Source of the DNA: Hirsutella rhossiliensis
Lineage: Eukaryota; Ascomycota; Sordariomycetes; Hypocreales; Ophiocordycipitaceae
DNA length: 64,000 bases
Assembly: GCF_020360975.1 (NCBI RefSeq)
Contig: NW_025408668.1
Span: 1,054,001 to 1,118,000 of the forward strand
Direction: 5' to 3'
Position 1 is the first letter of the stretch; every line of letters begins with the position of its first letter. The notes beneath the pieces are model-generated. The model ran no database searches. It was not told where the DNA came from and was given only the letters and a program-made list of their open reading frames with translations. This document shows positions 11,227-21,689 of the stretch, piece by piece. The translations under genes were made by a program, and so were the position numbers.

Positions 11227-13756
11227 CTACGAGGCGGCTGGCTTACGTCGACGAGGGCGGTCCGCTTTCCCAGCCGGGTCCTCCGCCCCGACGGCCCTGA
11301 CCTCGAGTTGGACCTGGTCCCGGCCTGGACCTGGGTCATCGGGCACGGGGGTCCCTACCTGTACCCGTATCTGGCCCTGGCCCTGGCCCCGATCCTGGCC
11401 CCGCCGTCGGCGCTGTTTGAGTTCGTCGACGAGTCGGTTCAAGCTTCGGCCGGCGCGTAACAGCTCTAGCTCTGCAACGGCCGCCTCCTTGCATTTGCCG
11501 GACGCCATACGGGCCAACAGCTCGTCCCAGATCACCTTCCGGCGACAGAACTGCACTCTGACCCCGTTCCCCGGCGCCAGCGGCTTCCCACGTCTCTTCC
11601 AGCTCCCGTACGGCCTTCTGACCTGCAAACCCTTCCTCCACTCCTTCCAGACGTCCCCACCGTAAAGACCCTTGCCAGGGCTGTGACGATAGGCATGCCT
11701 GGTACCAGAGGCTCTGGGTCGGGGCCGGGGCTGTATTGAGATTCAAGGTAGGTACTGTTGACGGCGCCGGGGCCGGGGCCGGCGCCAGCGCCTCTGCTGA
11801 CCCGGCTCCGAAGTAACCGGTAAAGGTGATAGGGACCTTGCCTTGGAGGAGGGCATCGAGGCCGCCCTGAATCCCGTCCAGCCGGGCCTCAAGCCGGATG
11901 GCGAGCCGCTGACTATTCTGTAACAGGGCCTCCCGCGTGCTCTCTATGACGCCGCTTAGTTCCGGCAGCGCGCGTCGTACGAGCAGGCTTACCGGCTCCA
12001 TAGCCCCTACCGCGGTGGACCGCACGGCGACGGCGAACTCGTCCCACTCGGGCCCGCTAAAGGGGCGTAGGCGAAGAACGGTAGCGACGGGTAGCGGAGC
12101 TGTAGGACGGCCAGGTCCTGCAGAAGTACTATACGCAGGCGCCGCATAAGCAAGGAAGCCGTCGGCGGCTAAGTCGTCGTCGTCGAGACCGCCTTCTGCC
12201 CAGCATTGCCGGCGCGCCCGCGCCTCAAAGCGGGTTCCCACTCCTCGATCCACGGCCACAGCTGCTTTTGTAAGACGTACGGGGGTTCGTGAGCCGCACG
12301 CGCGAGGAAGTAGTCCCCCGGGGAGGCCGAGAAGCCGGCGACGATACGCATGAACTGCCGCGGTAGGTGCGTAAGATATGCCTGGCAGAGCACGCTCTGG
12401 TTCCAGCGGCCGGCCTGCGAGATCTGGGCGAGCGACGTGCCATGGGTCTCCGCGTCCTGGGCGCCCACCCTGCGCGGGAGGTGCGTCTTCTTCGACGCGA
12501 TAAGGCCGGCAGCGCCGAAGATACGCCAGGTCTCTTGTAGCTGCGTCGGGTACGAGCTCCTGCTCGCGGTCCCGCCCGACGAGGACCTTGATCCGATACC
12601 AGTCCTGACGGCGCCGGAAGGACGGGGCGGTTCGCCGGCGACGTGCCAGCGCCAAAGAAGAGCTGTGCTAGGGCCCTTGCGTACAGAATAAGGGGTCCTT
12701 GTGCCGGAGCGCGCCCATAAACTCCTTCCTCGCCGTCTTATTTAGCTTGCCGTCCCGTAAAAGGCTTACCAGGCAACCACAGGGGGTCGGCCCTTCCGAA
12801 GGCGGATAGTCGAGTAGGGACAGGTCTGCAAGCTCCATCTTGCGGCGGTTCTCCCCCCGTAAGAGGTAGTAGTGGCCGAAGAGGAGGTCGACTCGCGTAC
12901 GGAGGTTTTGCGGCGTATACGCGGCGCCAGTGAGAAGGAGATCCTGGATCCGAAGCCATTCATCGGGGAGGTAGCCGGCCTGGATCCCGTCGCTCCCGCG
13001 GTCTTTAAAGGAGGCTCGGTCGTGCTTCCCCCGCTGCCGGCCCCGTTGCTCAAGGAATCCTCGTACGGCGGCGCCCCGGGGATTCTCCGTATTCGAGTTG
13101 CCGTGAGCCACCTGGAGCCTCCATAGCTCGATAACGGCCGCGATATAGGCGTCGATAGTGCCCCTCGTAAGCAAAGACCCTTCGGTAAGGTCTACTGCAG
13201 CCGTCGCGAGGCCTGTGGGTGGCACGTAACCCTCGCGGTCGTCAGCGAGCAGCTCAGCGGCCTCGGCCAGGGGGACCTCCAAAGCTTCGGCCAGGCTTTC
13301 GGCCTCTGCCATGGCCGCGGCCTCGAGCTGCTCCTGTTCGCGCTGTTGCCGTACCTGTACGGCCTCGCCGTTGCCGTCGCCCCTAACCTTACCCCGCGCG
13401 CGCTTTCTTCTGCGGCGGCACAACGCGTCGTAACAGGATATCCTCTTTGAGCCACGCCGCCAGCTTGTCCGGCGTTACGAGCTCGCCGTCGGGCCAGCTA
13501 TAGAGCGAGCCGTCTGCTGCAGCCCGAGGCGTATGGCACCAGGCCTATACGTATTTGTCTGTTAGCCGCCTGGGGCCGTACGTGACAGGGATCGAAGTGG
13601 AGGACCGGCCGGGGGACGCGCCTTCCACTCCCGCTGCTTCGCCGCGTAACTCCGCGCCGTGTTCGCCGGCTGTTCGTCCTTCTTCGCCTGGATGCCCGCC
13701 CTCCGGGCGGCACGGGCGCGCTCGTCAGCTGCCGTGTACGAGTCGTCCGCGGCCAT
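11227..13756 (-). pseudogene. Crypton-like tyrosine recombinase with CBF3/GCR1_C domains, frameshifted
   Basis: Reading leftward from the ATG at 13756, pieces in several frames give one protein in order. These are MAADDSYTAADERARAARRA, then PDGELVTPDKLAAWLKEDIL, then a region with LRTRVDLLFGHYYLLRGENR, then WRIFGAAGLIASKKTHLPRR and HGTSLAQISQAGRW followed by AYLTHLPRQFMRIVAGF. A GCR1_C-like C-terminus follows (GFAGQKAVRELEETW, then FCRRKVIWDELLARM and ELELLRAGRSL). This layout is that of fungal CBF3-domain-2/GCR1_C proteins, which include Crypton tyrosine recombinases. The HG...GRW box and the Tyr in AYLTHLP fit the catalytic HxxR and Tyr positions. The frame changes several times, often at G or T runs, indicating a pseudogene or sequence errors. 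One boundary near REWK/WC looks like an intron with a CTAAC branch site and a TAG acceptor. Base composition is GC-rich and un-RIPped. Confidence 0.75.
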
Positions 13757-13989
13757 CTCGGTCGATCGGGCAACGTTCCTACGGGGCGAATGTCTGGGCT
13801 GGTGTTGGCCGGAAACCCGATAAGTTGGGTGGGAACTTATCAAATGCACTTATCAGGCGTCCTGCACACGATTTCACGGGCGGCGTTTTGCGGGCGATAA
13901 GTGGTCACGTGGCCTAAGTGAATTACGACGCAATTGCGGGCACCACCGATAAGCCCACGTCTTCACGCTGTGCAAGTGCAACGAGAGAA

Positions 13990-14760
13990 CTACATCAATT
14001 CCGCGACCGCCATTCTGGTCTCTTCGTCTCCTAGTAGGCCTTCCTCGTCCAAGCTCGAGATGGATACGGAGGACGTCGACGAAGATGAGCATGATGTTCG
14101 CCGCGGCAAGCCCGAAGAAGTGACTGTCCATCTCGTCACCAGCTTCCTCCAACATTCGCCTAGCCTTTGCCTCCTGCAGGATTCAAACGACGCTTCGGGA
14201 ATCCGAAATCGTGTGGAACGTAGAAGGGCCCTCGTGCGCGCGGCAATGCGACAGACCATGTTGACGCAGAAGACGGCGGAGGAATCTGTAGGATGAGGCG
14301 GCGGCCCCTGGGCTGGTCGATGGCACACCCATACCTTGCCTTGCTTGAGGCTAAAGGGGCCTTCAAATACGTCCGCATTGACACGGAAACAGACGGAATC
14401 AAGCCGATTGTATCAAATGAGACAGTGGCCCAGTGCTTTGGCGAAGCCTTGATTACTTGGAAAGCAAACCGGGCATCAAGAGTTCGGACCCATCTCCTAT
14501 TCACCTGTCGATAGTGGAGCGCCTCGTGCTAGCTGGCTCACGCGAACCATTTTTCATGCATTGGCGTTTTTCCTATCGCATCAACAAACACGTTTCTACG
14601 ATTCATCCACTTCCGTTTCGGTTCTGATCATGCTGAGTACATTGACGCCATCAACGTCCAAATTCAGAAAGCACTTGGAGATGACAACGACAAGGACACA
14701 TTTGTTGCCTTGTTTGTCGTTTGGCTCTGGTCTTGGATGGATGCATGAATCTATCATGTA
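13990..14760 (+). pseudogene. Broken fungal PD-(D/E)XK-nuclease-like protein
   Basis: Three plus-strand frames join into one protein-like sequence. The first part has KPEEVTVHLVTSFLQHS and IRNRVERRRALVRA. The second has DAEDGGGICRMRRRPLGW, then HPYLALLEAKGAFKYV and NETVAQCFGEALITW. The third ends with a VWLWSWMDA-type segment at about 14720-14750. An Asp followed after about 20 residues by ExK (LLEAK) resembles the active site of PD-(D/E)XK nuclease-fold proteins, and the order matches a hypothetical family I recall from ascomycetes; the nuclease reading is inference. Frameshifts near 14240 and 14500 and the lack of a start make this a pseudogene. It diverges from the recombinase pseudogene on its left. 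Confidence 0.5.
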
Positions 14761-15030
14761 ACACGTTGATGGGCTGACAGGGAGTGAGAATCCAGAAGTC
14801 TTGGCTCATTTCACGCCGTAAAGCATTCGTATCAGTCCGTACGTATTATCACCTACCTTAGGCCTCGACGCCTAGAATACTTGGGCGCGAAAATGCCAAG
14901 GAGGCTGTGTACCAGATGAGAAGGCGTTGTGGCAGTCATCGGTTCATGCGCATGACTTGCTGCGATGTCTGAATCATGCTATCACAGCGAGTATAAAATC
15001 CGGATAGTCTTGGCTATCGACAACGACACG
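14761..15030. other. Intergenic, no gene
   Basis: No open frame or repeat is visible before the 23-bp tandem array begins. Confidence 0.4.
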
Positions 15031-15145
15031 GAGGGCCAATGAAGTAAAGCATAGAGGGCCAATGAAGTAAAGCATAGAGGGCCAATGAAGTAAAGCATAG
15101 AGGGCCAATGAAGTAAAGCATAGAGGGCCAATGAAGTAAAGCATA
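15031..15145. repeat. 23-bp tandem repeat, five perfect copies
   Basis: Five head-to-tail units starting at 15031, 15054, 15077, 15100 and 15123 are identical; each begins gagggccaatgaagtaaagc. A sixth degenerates after six bases at 15146. There are no spacers, so it is a minisatellite, not a CRISPR array. It lies about 90 bp outside the left end of the pogo-like transposon. Perfect identity implies recent expansion. Confidence 0.95.
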
Positions 15146-15235
15146 GAGGGCAAATTGCGACTTATTAACGGGGCACCCGCTATCCGAATTTCATGAGTTT
15201 CTACCGAAATGGGTCATGGGAGGCTTGGGGTCCTA

Positions 15236-15279
15236 AGGGATTTTCCGATGATCTGCCGGATCTGGTGATCTGCCGGATT
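15236..15279 (+). repeat. Left terminal inverted repeat of the pogo-like element
   Basis: Begins agggattttccgatgatctg and contains two direct GATCTGCCGGAT motifs spaced by a few bases, which may be transposase binding sites. It pairs with 17308-17351. Confidence 0.88.
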
Positions 15280-15414
15280 GCGGCGACTTCGCACGCTCAA
15301 CATCAATCGACAATAGCTCAACAACAACGGTGCCAATTGACGTATCCTTTGATTTCCTGAATCATCAGAAGCAGTGAAAGTCTGGCATATATTTAGAACT
15401 TTTATCTAGGGGCA

Positions 15415-16993
15415 ATGCGCTGCGGTGCTGACATCAAACCAAGCAACGGCCAAAATAGGATGCCGACAGATTGTGTAAGTCATTTCAGCCAATACAGCAA
15501 AAACAGAACATTATTGGCTTTCATCGTAGGCTTTAATCATGTGGGATTCTCCCATTCTATCCATAGTGCAGAACTTGGCTCAGGATACTGCAAAAATGGG
15601 GTTGGAAGGGCGAGCTGGATAACTTCATTCTACGCACCCGTAATGAGCCAGATTGAACGTGATTCGACGGTACAAGCATCTTCTGAAAAGAACCTATCTA
15701 TGCATCTGAATGTAAGGTTTATTTTTAGCTTGAAATTCAGTGCGCGAGGCTCCGCTTTCACACCTGACAAGGAAAGACGTGCACGAAAATTGAGAAATTC
15801 GACACCCTACCCTAAAACACGTATAACATGGATGAAATGGGCTTTCTATTCCTTATGAGCATTTGAACGAACAGGGTATTCCTCTTATTATAAGAAAACA
15901 AGGCAAAATTGCTCGGCGTATTAAAAAATGGCAACCCATCCTCCCTTACGTTCAAGATGTGCGTCAGTCAAGAGATGGCATCGCTGCCCCATTTCTCATC
16001 CACCAAGACAAGCCAGCACAAACTCTGGACTTTTGGTTCGTGAAACGTGAATCAAGTCGTCAATAAATATTTTTAACACGTCAAAAACGAGGTGGACGAA
16101 TCACAATATTGGAAATGAGCAGCTCACCGGTACGTTCGACCGGTTTACCAGGGTGAAAGCTCGAAACGGTTGTGCTTATCGCCTTTTGGTTCCCGATGGC
16201 CACTTAACCATTTTAGTATCGAATTTATGGAGTGGTGTGACCGGCACCGAGTGATCGTTGTGGTGTTTCCCCCTCAATCCATTCATCGGCTGCAACCCTT
16301 GATGTATCGTTATTCAGCCTCTCTCAACAGCGTATACGCATGATCTTATCCAGTACACAGACAAATCAAAAGGTTCATTGGATTGCTGAAATCGAAGATC
16401 TAGACTGTGTTTTGGAACGCATTTCAGGAAGTAGTCGAGAAGTCCTCTGTTGATGCTGGCCGCAACAGCCGAAGGCTGAGCAGCACCCTCGGGAGCCCTC
16501 AATATGAGTTTTAAGTGCTTGATATGAGAGTTAAAGTATGCAGAGAACAAGTAGTCACAAGAACCAGCGCAGGCAGACCGGTAAGGCTTCAAAGATGATC
16601 TCTTCTGCTGTACAGATTCTAGTGCAGACGAGGTGTTTAGCTCTAAAATTGTGGCTCAAGCTCGCCAAAAAATGACAGTGAAAGGACTCCAAAAGAAAGA
16701 GGAGGCTCTGAAGAAGGAGGCCCGAAAGCTTCAGCGACAGCAGAAGGCAGCGGAGCAAAAGCTCTCGCTCTAGAGAAGAGGAAGCAATGAGAGGCGGAAA
16801 TTGGGAGAAAACGACGGATGACGGAGGCCGTGAAGCAAAATAAGGAGATAAATTGGCATTATTAACAAGAGCTGAAGATTTTGAAAGTGGAAAAGCCACA
16901 GAAAATGCAGAATGAGCGACGGGTGGCTTCTGAGGGTCGCGAGAGGAGTCAGGATGTTCACGCTGCAAAATTGTCACTCTTCCGTTCACACCA
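15415..16993 (+). pseudogene. pogo-family DDE transposase relic
   Basis: Across shifted frames the motif YNMDEMGFLF (about 15820-15855) marks the first catalytic Asp region of pogo/Fot1 transposases. Farther on are YRLLVPDGHLT (about 16170-16205; second Asp, ancestral LDGH) and LQPLDVSLFSPLS-like sequence (about 16290-16330; the HSxxLQPLDxxxF block before the third acidic residue). The C-terminal part (16630-16780) is a charged coiled-coil-like stretch with KKEEALKKEARKLQRQQKAA, usual for this family. Stops and at least two frameshifts show it is not functional. The N-terminal DNA-binding region is only weakly recognisable. Confidence 0.78.
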
Positions 16994-17307
16994 GAGCGGG
17001 CCATAGCATTGCAGGTACCAAACACACTATATAATAACGCAAATAATAAGGCAATGATAACTTCAAACGACATATCCTGTCCTCAAAGGCCCTCTTTAGC
17101 TGTTGATAGTGATCGGGAGGCAATGGGTGCATTTCGGGGACTTGCGCGATCGGAGAGTAACAGAAGACGACCTCGATGGCTGGATGACTTCAAAAAGATT
17201 GAGTGGCATCTTTGAGCATTATTAACTGCTCTTATAAGATTTTAGAACAATTCAAATAGTATTCGTGAAGTTATTCTCAGTTCTTTGCTGGAATGCAATG
17301 AGCCCAA

Positions 17308-17351
17308 AATCCGGCGAATCGCCAGATCCGGCAGATCACCGGAAAATCCCT
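17308..17351 (-). repeat. Right terminal inverted repeat of the pogo-like element
   Basis: The reverse complement begins agggattttccggtgatctg and matches the left end with about four differences. A TA follows it directly. The secreted-protein gene starts about 210 bp beyond. Confidence 0.88.
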
Positions 17352-17561
17352 TATAGGTAATCACGATAGTAGTCGGGTCGATTTATAAAAGATAGTCGGG
17401 GCCTGTAATTTCCGTCCTCACCTGGCTCTCGCGACGACTAGCATTCCAGCCATCACTCGCTCTTTTGCTCTTTATGATTCAGCATCAATCCATCCTCTCC
17501 TCAACCCTGAACTATACTTTTGTTTCCATCTAACCCTTACCAAATCTCACCAGCACCAGCA

Positions 17562-18851
17562 ATGAAGTCGTTCGCCGCCGTTGTGGTCGCGACTGCCATG
17601 CAGGGCGTTCTGGCCCTGCCGGCGGAACCCGTCCCCGATCGTGAGGGACCGCTGCCAGACGACCATGTGGTCAACACCCGGGAGGATCTCGCAGGCCTCA
17701 GGAACAGCGCATGCTACCAGAACTACGAAGGTCAGATAAACCCTCACGGGTTGATCAAGTATCCTTGCATTTCGGAGCTGGAGATCGGCGCATACTGCTC
17801 GGACAACTTTGAGAACTCGGAGAAGAATATCACCGACGTCAAGGGCATGCAGAGTTGCATGTTTGGCAGCGGATCCACCTTTAAGACTGACTATCTCTGC
17901 TGCATCAAGTGCCGCACTGGGAATGGTGATGGCGCTGCGGGCTCATATGAGGCAAATGAGAAGTTCATCCACGATCTCGAGGATCTTTTTGTAACAAACA
18001 ACGAAGAGAACCGCAAGTATTCGCAGATCGCTGAAGAGCTCCGCGGCAAAGTCGAGCCTGCCCGAGTCGAGAGAACGATCCCTCCCGGCAACATCAACAT
18101 ACTGGAATACTGCCCCAGCCCCCAGCGTCCGCAACATGCTGGTGCTCCCAACTCGCTGCAGGCGCCACAGGAGCCACAGAAGCAGAACAACGGAGAGGGG
18201 AAGACTGAGGGGGCCACCGCCACCATCGCCGCCCCCAAGGTCGCCAACACCAGCACTCCGGCGGCGGTCTCCCCCAAGGTCGCCATAGTTCTGATCAAGT
18301 CCTATATGCCTGCCTTGTTCTCGTATGGAGACAGCAGGCTTAGTGCAAACACCTCTGTCACCGGCAATACCGCCATCGCGCATGTCTGGACCACATCTGA
18401 GCTTCATGTCTGCGCGACATGCGCCGCACCCAATCTGAACTCGATCACTCAGGAGGAAAACCAAAAGTTCGCTCTGGACAACACCAAGCTTGTCACAATC
18501 AAGATAACCCCGGATTTGGGGACTGTCCAGAGGTTTTTACTGTCCGATTCTTATGCCCGGGACCTACCCAGGATTGACAAGTGCCGCTGCTTTACGGACT
18601 TGCCCAAAGGCTTCACCCCCACCAACGACGCTGCCATGAGCAACGGCCAAGATGACGCTAGCTTGAGCGTCTCCGTCGGCGTCTCTGTTCTCGCTATCTC
18701 TTCTATCACTTCTGTTACTGCCGACGCGGGCCTTCGTGTCGCACCTGTCGAACGGGAGCAGAATCAGGTGTCTCCGGCCGGCACCCCCGGTAAGCTGGAC
18801 GTGTCTGCCAGCAACAAACAGCCTGAGGAGCTCCCGTACTGCGAGAATTAG
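17562..18851 (+). CDS. Secreted cysteine-containing protein with two domains, unknown function
   Basis: An intact ORF of 429 residues starts from the ATG at 17562; the in-frame ATG at 17520 would place 14 polar residues before the signal peptide. The N-terminus MKSFAAVVVATAMQGVLALP is a clear signal peptide. Residues about 55-125 hold clustered cysteines (ACYQNYEGQ, YPCISELEIGAYCSDNF, MQSCMFGSGSTFKTDYLCC) and are probably disulphide-bonded. A Pro/Gln/Ala-rich linker follows at about 185-245. A second part around residues 280-360 has CATCAAPN and DKCRCF. The C-terminal third is Ser/Val-rich, without an obvious GPI signal. No enzyme motif was found. The gene lies between the right end of a pogo-like transposon and a further transposon-end relic, a setting typical of rapidly evolving secreted proteins. 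It has no introns and normal composition. Confidence 0.82.
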   Translation: MKSFAAVVVATAMQGVLALPAEPVPDREGPLPDDHVVNTREDLAGLRNSACYQNYEGQINPHGLIKYPCISELEIGAYCSDNFENSEKNITDVKGMQSCMFGSGSTFKTDYLCCIKCRTGNGDGAAGSYEANEKFIHDLEDLFVTNNEENRKYSQIAEELRGKVEPARVERTIPPGNINILEYCPSPQRPQHAGAPNSLQAPQEPQKQNNGEGKTEGATATIAAPKVANTSTPAAVSPKVAIVLIKSYMPALFSYGDSRLSANTSVTGNTAIAHVWTTSELHVCATCAAPNLNSITQEENQKFALDNTKLVTIKITPDLGTVQRFLLSDSYARDLPRIDKCRCFTDLPKGFTPTNDAAMSNGQDDASLSVSVGVSVLAISSITSVTADAGLRVAPVEREQNQVSPAGTPGKLDVSASNKQPEELPYCEN

Positions 18852-18870
18852 GGATTAAGCAGATGCAATA

Positions 18871-18914
18871 AGGATTTTCCAATGATTCGCCAGATGCTGT
18901 GATCCGCCGGACTT
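18871..18914 (+). repeat. Isolated copy of the pogo-like terminal repeat
   Basis: The 44 bases beginning aggattttccaatgattcgc match the left terminal repeat at 15236 over their whole length with several changes. TA precedes it at 18869-18870. No partner end was found to the right, so it is a solo end or the start of a truncated element. It begins 20 bp after the stop codon of the secreted-protein gene. Confidence 0.75.
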
Positions 18915-19706
18915 TTGCCCACATGTATAGTAAGGAGCAAAAGCATGAAGAAACAGAGAGGAAAAAACGGGGGCCATTGGTTTCATTGTAGATATTTTGA
19001 GAATCTATGCAACGGGTTGCGATTATTCTTCGTTATTTTGTCCCTAGTATATAAGTATATATAATGCATGAGTTGTTGCAGCATGGGATATCTGCGAGGT
19101 CGATGATGCTCTTTTACGCCCGTGACTGGAGTCGGGTGCACTATGAAAGACTTGCTAAGCCTATTTTAGAAATGTCCAATACTTGGTTCCAAGCCCAAGG
19201 AAACTGTCTCAATCTAATACTTGAAAGCCTCTTATATCCTTCAACCCATCTTTTACTTCGTTGACCTCTCCTTCTCTAATTCTAGAGTCTGTCTGGTAAG
19301 GTACAGACCACCCTCCTCCGCCACAATTGACAAAGAGTCCACCTGCCTTAAGACGTATAGTATAGCTAACCTACCAGCTGTAAAGTAATGTCTTGCACAA
19401 ATTTGGTTGAATCGCTTCGGCCAGTAGTCCCTCCGACCGTTAGTGTGCCAGTCTGTGAGTTGCTTGATGTGCCACTCTGTTCGCTGTTCATCGTATAAGT
19501 ATAGTGGCCACTGGCATCCGCGCCAAGGCGGAAGATTTGCCGTTCACGGAAAGTGGTGCTTGAGCGGTTCTTACACTTTCAGACGACATTGTCCTAGAAT
19601 TTTCAGATGAACACGATTTTTGATTCTTTAGAAGAAGTTGTTTTCGAATCTTAGATTCTCCACTCCGTCAAAGCAGTTTCAGTCTTCGCCGTGAATTAGG
19701 TTATGG
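18915..19706. other. Intergenic, no supported gene
   Basis: One 66-codon open frame at 19064-19264 has no distinguishing feature. No other structure was seen, although the interior of the element whose end lies at 18871 could occupy part of this stretch. Confidence 0.4.
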
Positions 19707-20095
19707 CTAATGCCGCCGCGGAGCCAAATTGAGTATCGATGACTTAGCAGCTTGATAGGTGAAACGGCTAACAACAGTTTCATCCTCGGGAAACAGGATT
19801 TGGCGGTAGAAGAGATGCTTGTCACCACCGTTTTTGCAATCATTGGTCCATAGTGTCTCATATTTAAAGTGTTCGGGCTTATCCGGTCCCAGCTCTGGGC
19901 GGTTCTCGTCCAGATGGACATCAAAATAAGGAGGTTTCGCCATTCGGACGGTTTGCTCGACGCGGCGTAGAAAAAATTTCGCTCCGGGCTTATTCAGGAC
20001 TCCCTGACCAGGTCTACGTATCCGGGGGTTTGCCGGGGTATGACGATGCAAAGGGCGCCAGTGGCTAAAACGAAAATCATGACGGTAGGGAGCAT
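19707..20095 (-). pseudogene. Small secreted protein, probably frameshifted
   Basis: From the ATG at 20095 the minus strand reads a signal peptide, MLPTVMIFVLATGALCIVIP, then a short segment ending at a stop after about 33 codons. The adjacent overlapping frame continues as a protein-like stretch (GVLNKPGAKFFLRRVEQTVR, PPYFDVHLDENRPELGP, KHLFYRQILFPEDETVVSRF) to a stop at 19707. A single-base change near the cctggtcaggg tract would join signal peptide and body. An intron there would have to be very short, so a frameshift is favoured. The family is not recognised. Confidence 0.5.
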
Positions 20096-21689
20096 TCTTG
20101 CTGTACTCAAATCAAGGTGGGAGAAGTATAAGTCCAGGTGAGCGGCCTAAAGAAAAGACGACGAGAAAGGCTCTCGACGTAGTCGTTCCAAGGAGGAAAT
20201 TGAAGAAAAATATATAGACGAACCGCTCACGCAATATCACGCCGTATGACTTTCCAGGCCTAAATACTCCGTAGACGGCATGCATTAGAGAGCGATATTG
20301 ATTGTAACGGGCCGAGTGCTACGGCCACGGACATGGTTTGCTGGGCCATCATCTTCCTAAATGTGCGGCTCTCCGCCGAGAGATCGGGATTCCCCCCGGT
20401 CCCCGCCTCGCTGCTCCTCATCCTCCGGCCCGATTCGGTGAACATCTGGACTTAATTTGTAATTACGTAGTGGCGGTTCGGCGCTTGCAGCTGGCTGTCG
20501 AGGGTATGATTCCACCAAGTTGTTAGTAACTTTACCGAGCATAACATCAATTCGCCATGTTCCTAACTCACGGTGATAACGGACCCTCAACCGTGCTCAT
20601 GACAATATGTGTGCACGTGTCTATGGCGATAGGTTCTCCTGTGGCTCACAGAGCAGAATTTGGCCGTCCGCGGTTAATTCTTTCAATTTCTAGTTGAAGT
20701 TCATTCACTGCCACTCAGTGAAAGGCGCCTCGGGTAGTATGGGCTTGTCGGAGCAGTGCTCGCAAGGAGCCCGAAGCCGCACACCAAGCCAATGGGAGGC
20801 ATAATGACGGAGCCAGAAGCGGCAAGCAGGGCCGAAGACCAGAAATAGTTGCCGTTTAGCAATGCTTCGGCTCTGCAGCCTGCCACTGGTAGCAGAAATA
20901 TGTTGTTCGAGGGGTTTATCGAGGCAAAAGACGAGATTGCGCAACTACAGACACAAAGAGGGTGGCCAAGTTTTATGTAACGCAGCATCGATATATTCTC
21001 GATGGAATTCTCTTCCGGCCTGTTCCAACTGACTTCATCCGGACCGACTGGGATGGAGTTTCCTCGAATAGCTTGTACTCAGAGGGACCAGTTCATCTCC
21101 GTAGGCTTCCGGCCCAGGGCACAGGAGGAGCTCTAGTCCGACATGGTGGCGTGCCAAGGTTTAACAAGAAGTTACGCGCGATTAAGGGGACGTGGGAGAG
21201 CGGCGTGAGCGACGGCGCGATGGCCTCGAGTTATCGTGAGTCGAGTGCTTCGGGACCAAGCTTGGTGTAATCTGGACCAGGAAGAAGAAACCGCACGCAC
21301 AGAGAGTATAGGACCACTTTGGTGGGTGGCCATAAGGAAAGGACATTGAGAATGGACATCTTGGACTAGATTTACACGTGCTCTCTGCGTAACATACTTC
21401 CCTCAAGGTAGTTTTGTACCTGTCATAGGCGCAAGAAAATAACTCCCTTGAGAGCATGGGGGAGCGATATCATCCATCCATGTAATGCACCACGGCTGCT
21501 ATCTCTGCCGACAGCAACTAACCAACATACGGAGTCCGCGCATTACATGAAACTTCAATCAAGATATTTTGAAGTGGTTCTTTGCTTCGTCTTGCCCGCG
21601 ACTCTTTCTCAAGGATGCAGGAAACGCTGCTTTGACGATCCCCCTTTAAGCTACATATACGCGGGAAAGCGGAGCAGTGTTCCTCGATC
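20096..21689. other. Intergenic, no supported gene
   Basis: A hydrophobic minus-strand frame at 20701-20988 and a plus-strand frame at 20962-21270 are open, but neither shows a domain or credible context. No repeats were recognised in this 1.6 kb. Confidence 0.4.

Larger units (their letters stand above)
15236..17351 (+). mobile_element. Degenerate Fot1/pogo-like Tc1-mariner transposon
   Basis: 44-bp terminal inverted repeats at 15236-15279 and 17308-17351 agree at about 40 positions; the outer end begins AGGGATTTTCC. TA flanks both ends (15234-15235 and 17352-17353), the target duplication of Tc1/mariner elements. The 2.1-kb length and the relics of a DDE transposase inside fit the Fot1/pogo group common in filamentous fungi. 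The element lies in un-RIPped DNA but is dead through frameshifts and stops. Confidence 0.88.

Noticed and set aside
11937..12149. Plus-strand ORFs opposite the recombinase (11417-11665, 11937-12149, 12350-12691, 12872-13126)
   Set aside because: They are antisense shadows of the GC-rich minus-strand recombinase, whose conserved motifs are clear.
15031..15145. CRISPR array
   Set aside because: Units are directly adjacent with no spacers and the organism is a fungus; it is a minisatellite.
17891..18464. Minus-strand ORFs opposite the secreted protein gene
   Set aside because: They overlap the intact 429-residue plus-strand gene with signal peptide and cysteine pattern; they lack features of their own.
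20701..20988. Hydrophobic 95-codon ORF as a membrane protein
   Set aside because: Hydrophobic stretches are present, but there is no supporting context, and a plus-strand frame overlaps its 5' end; evidence is insufficient.
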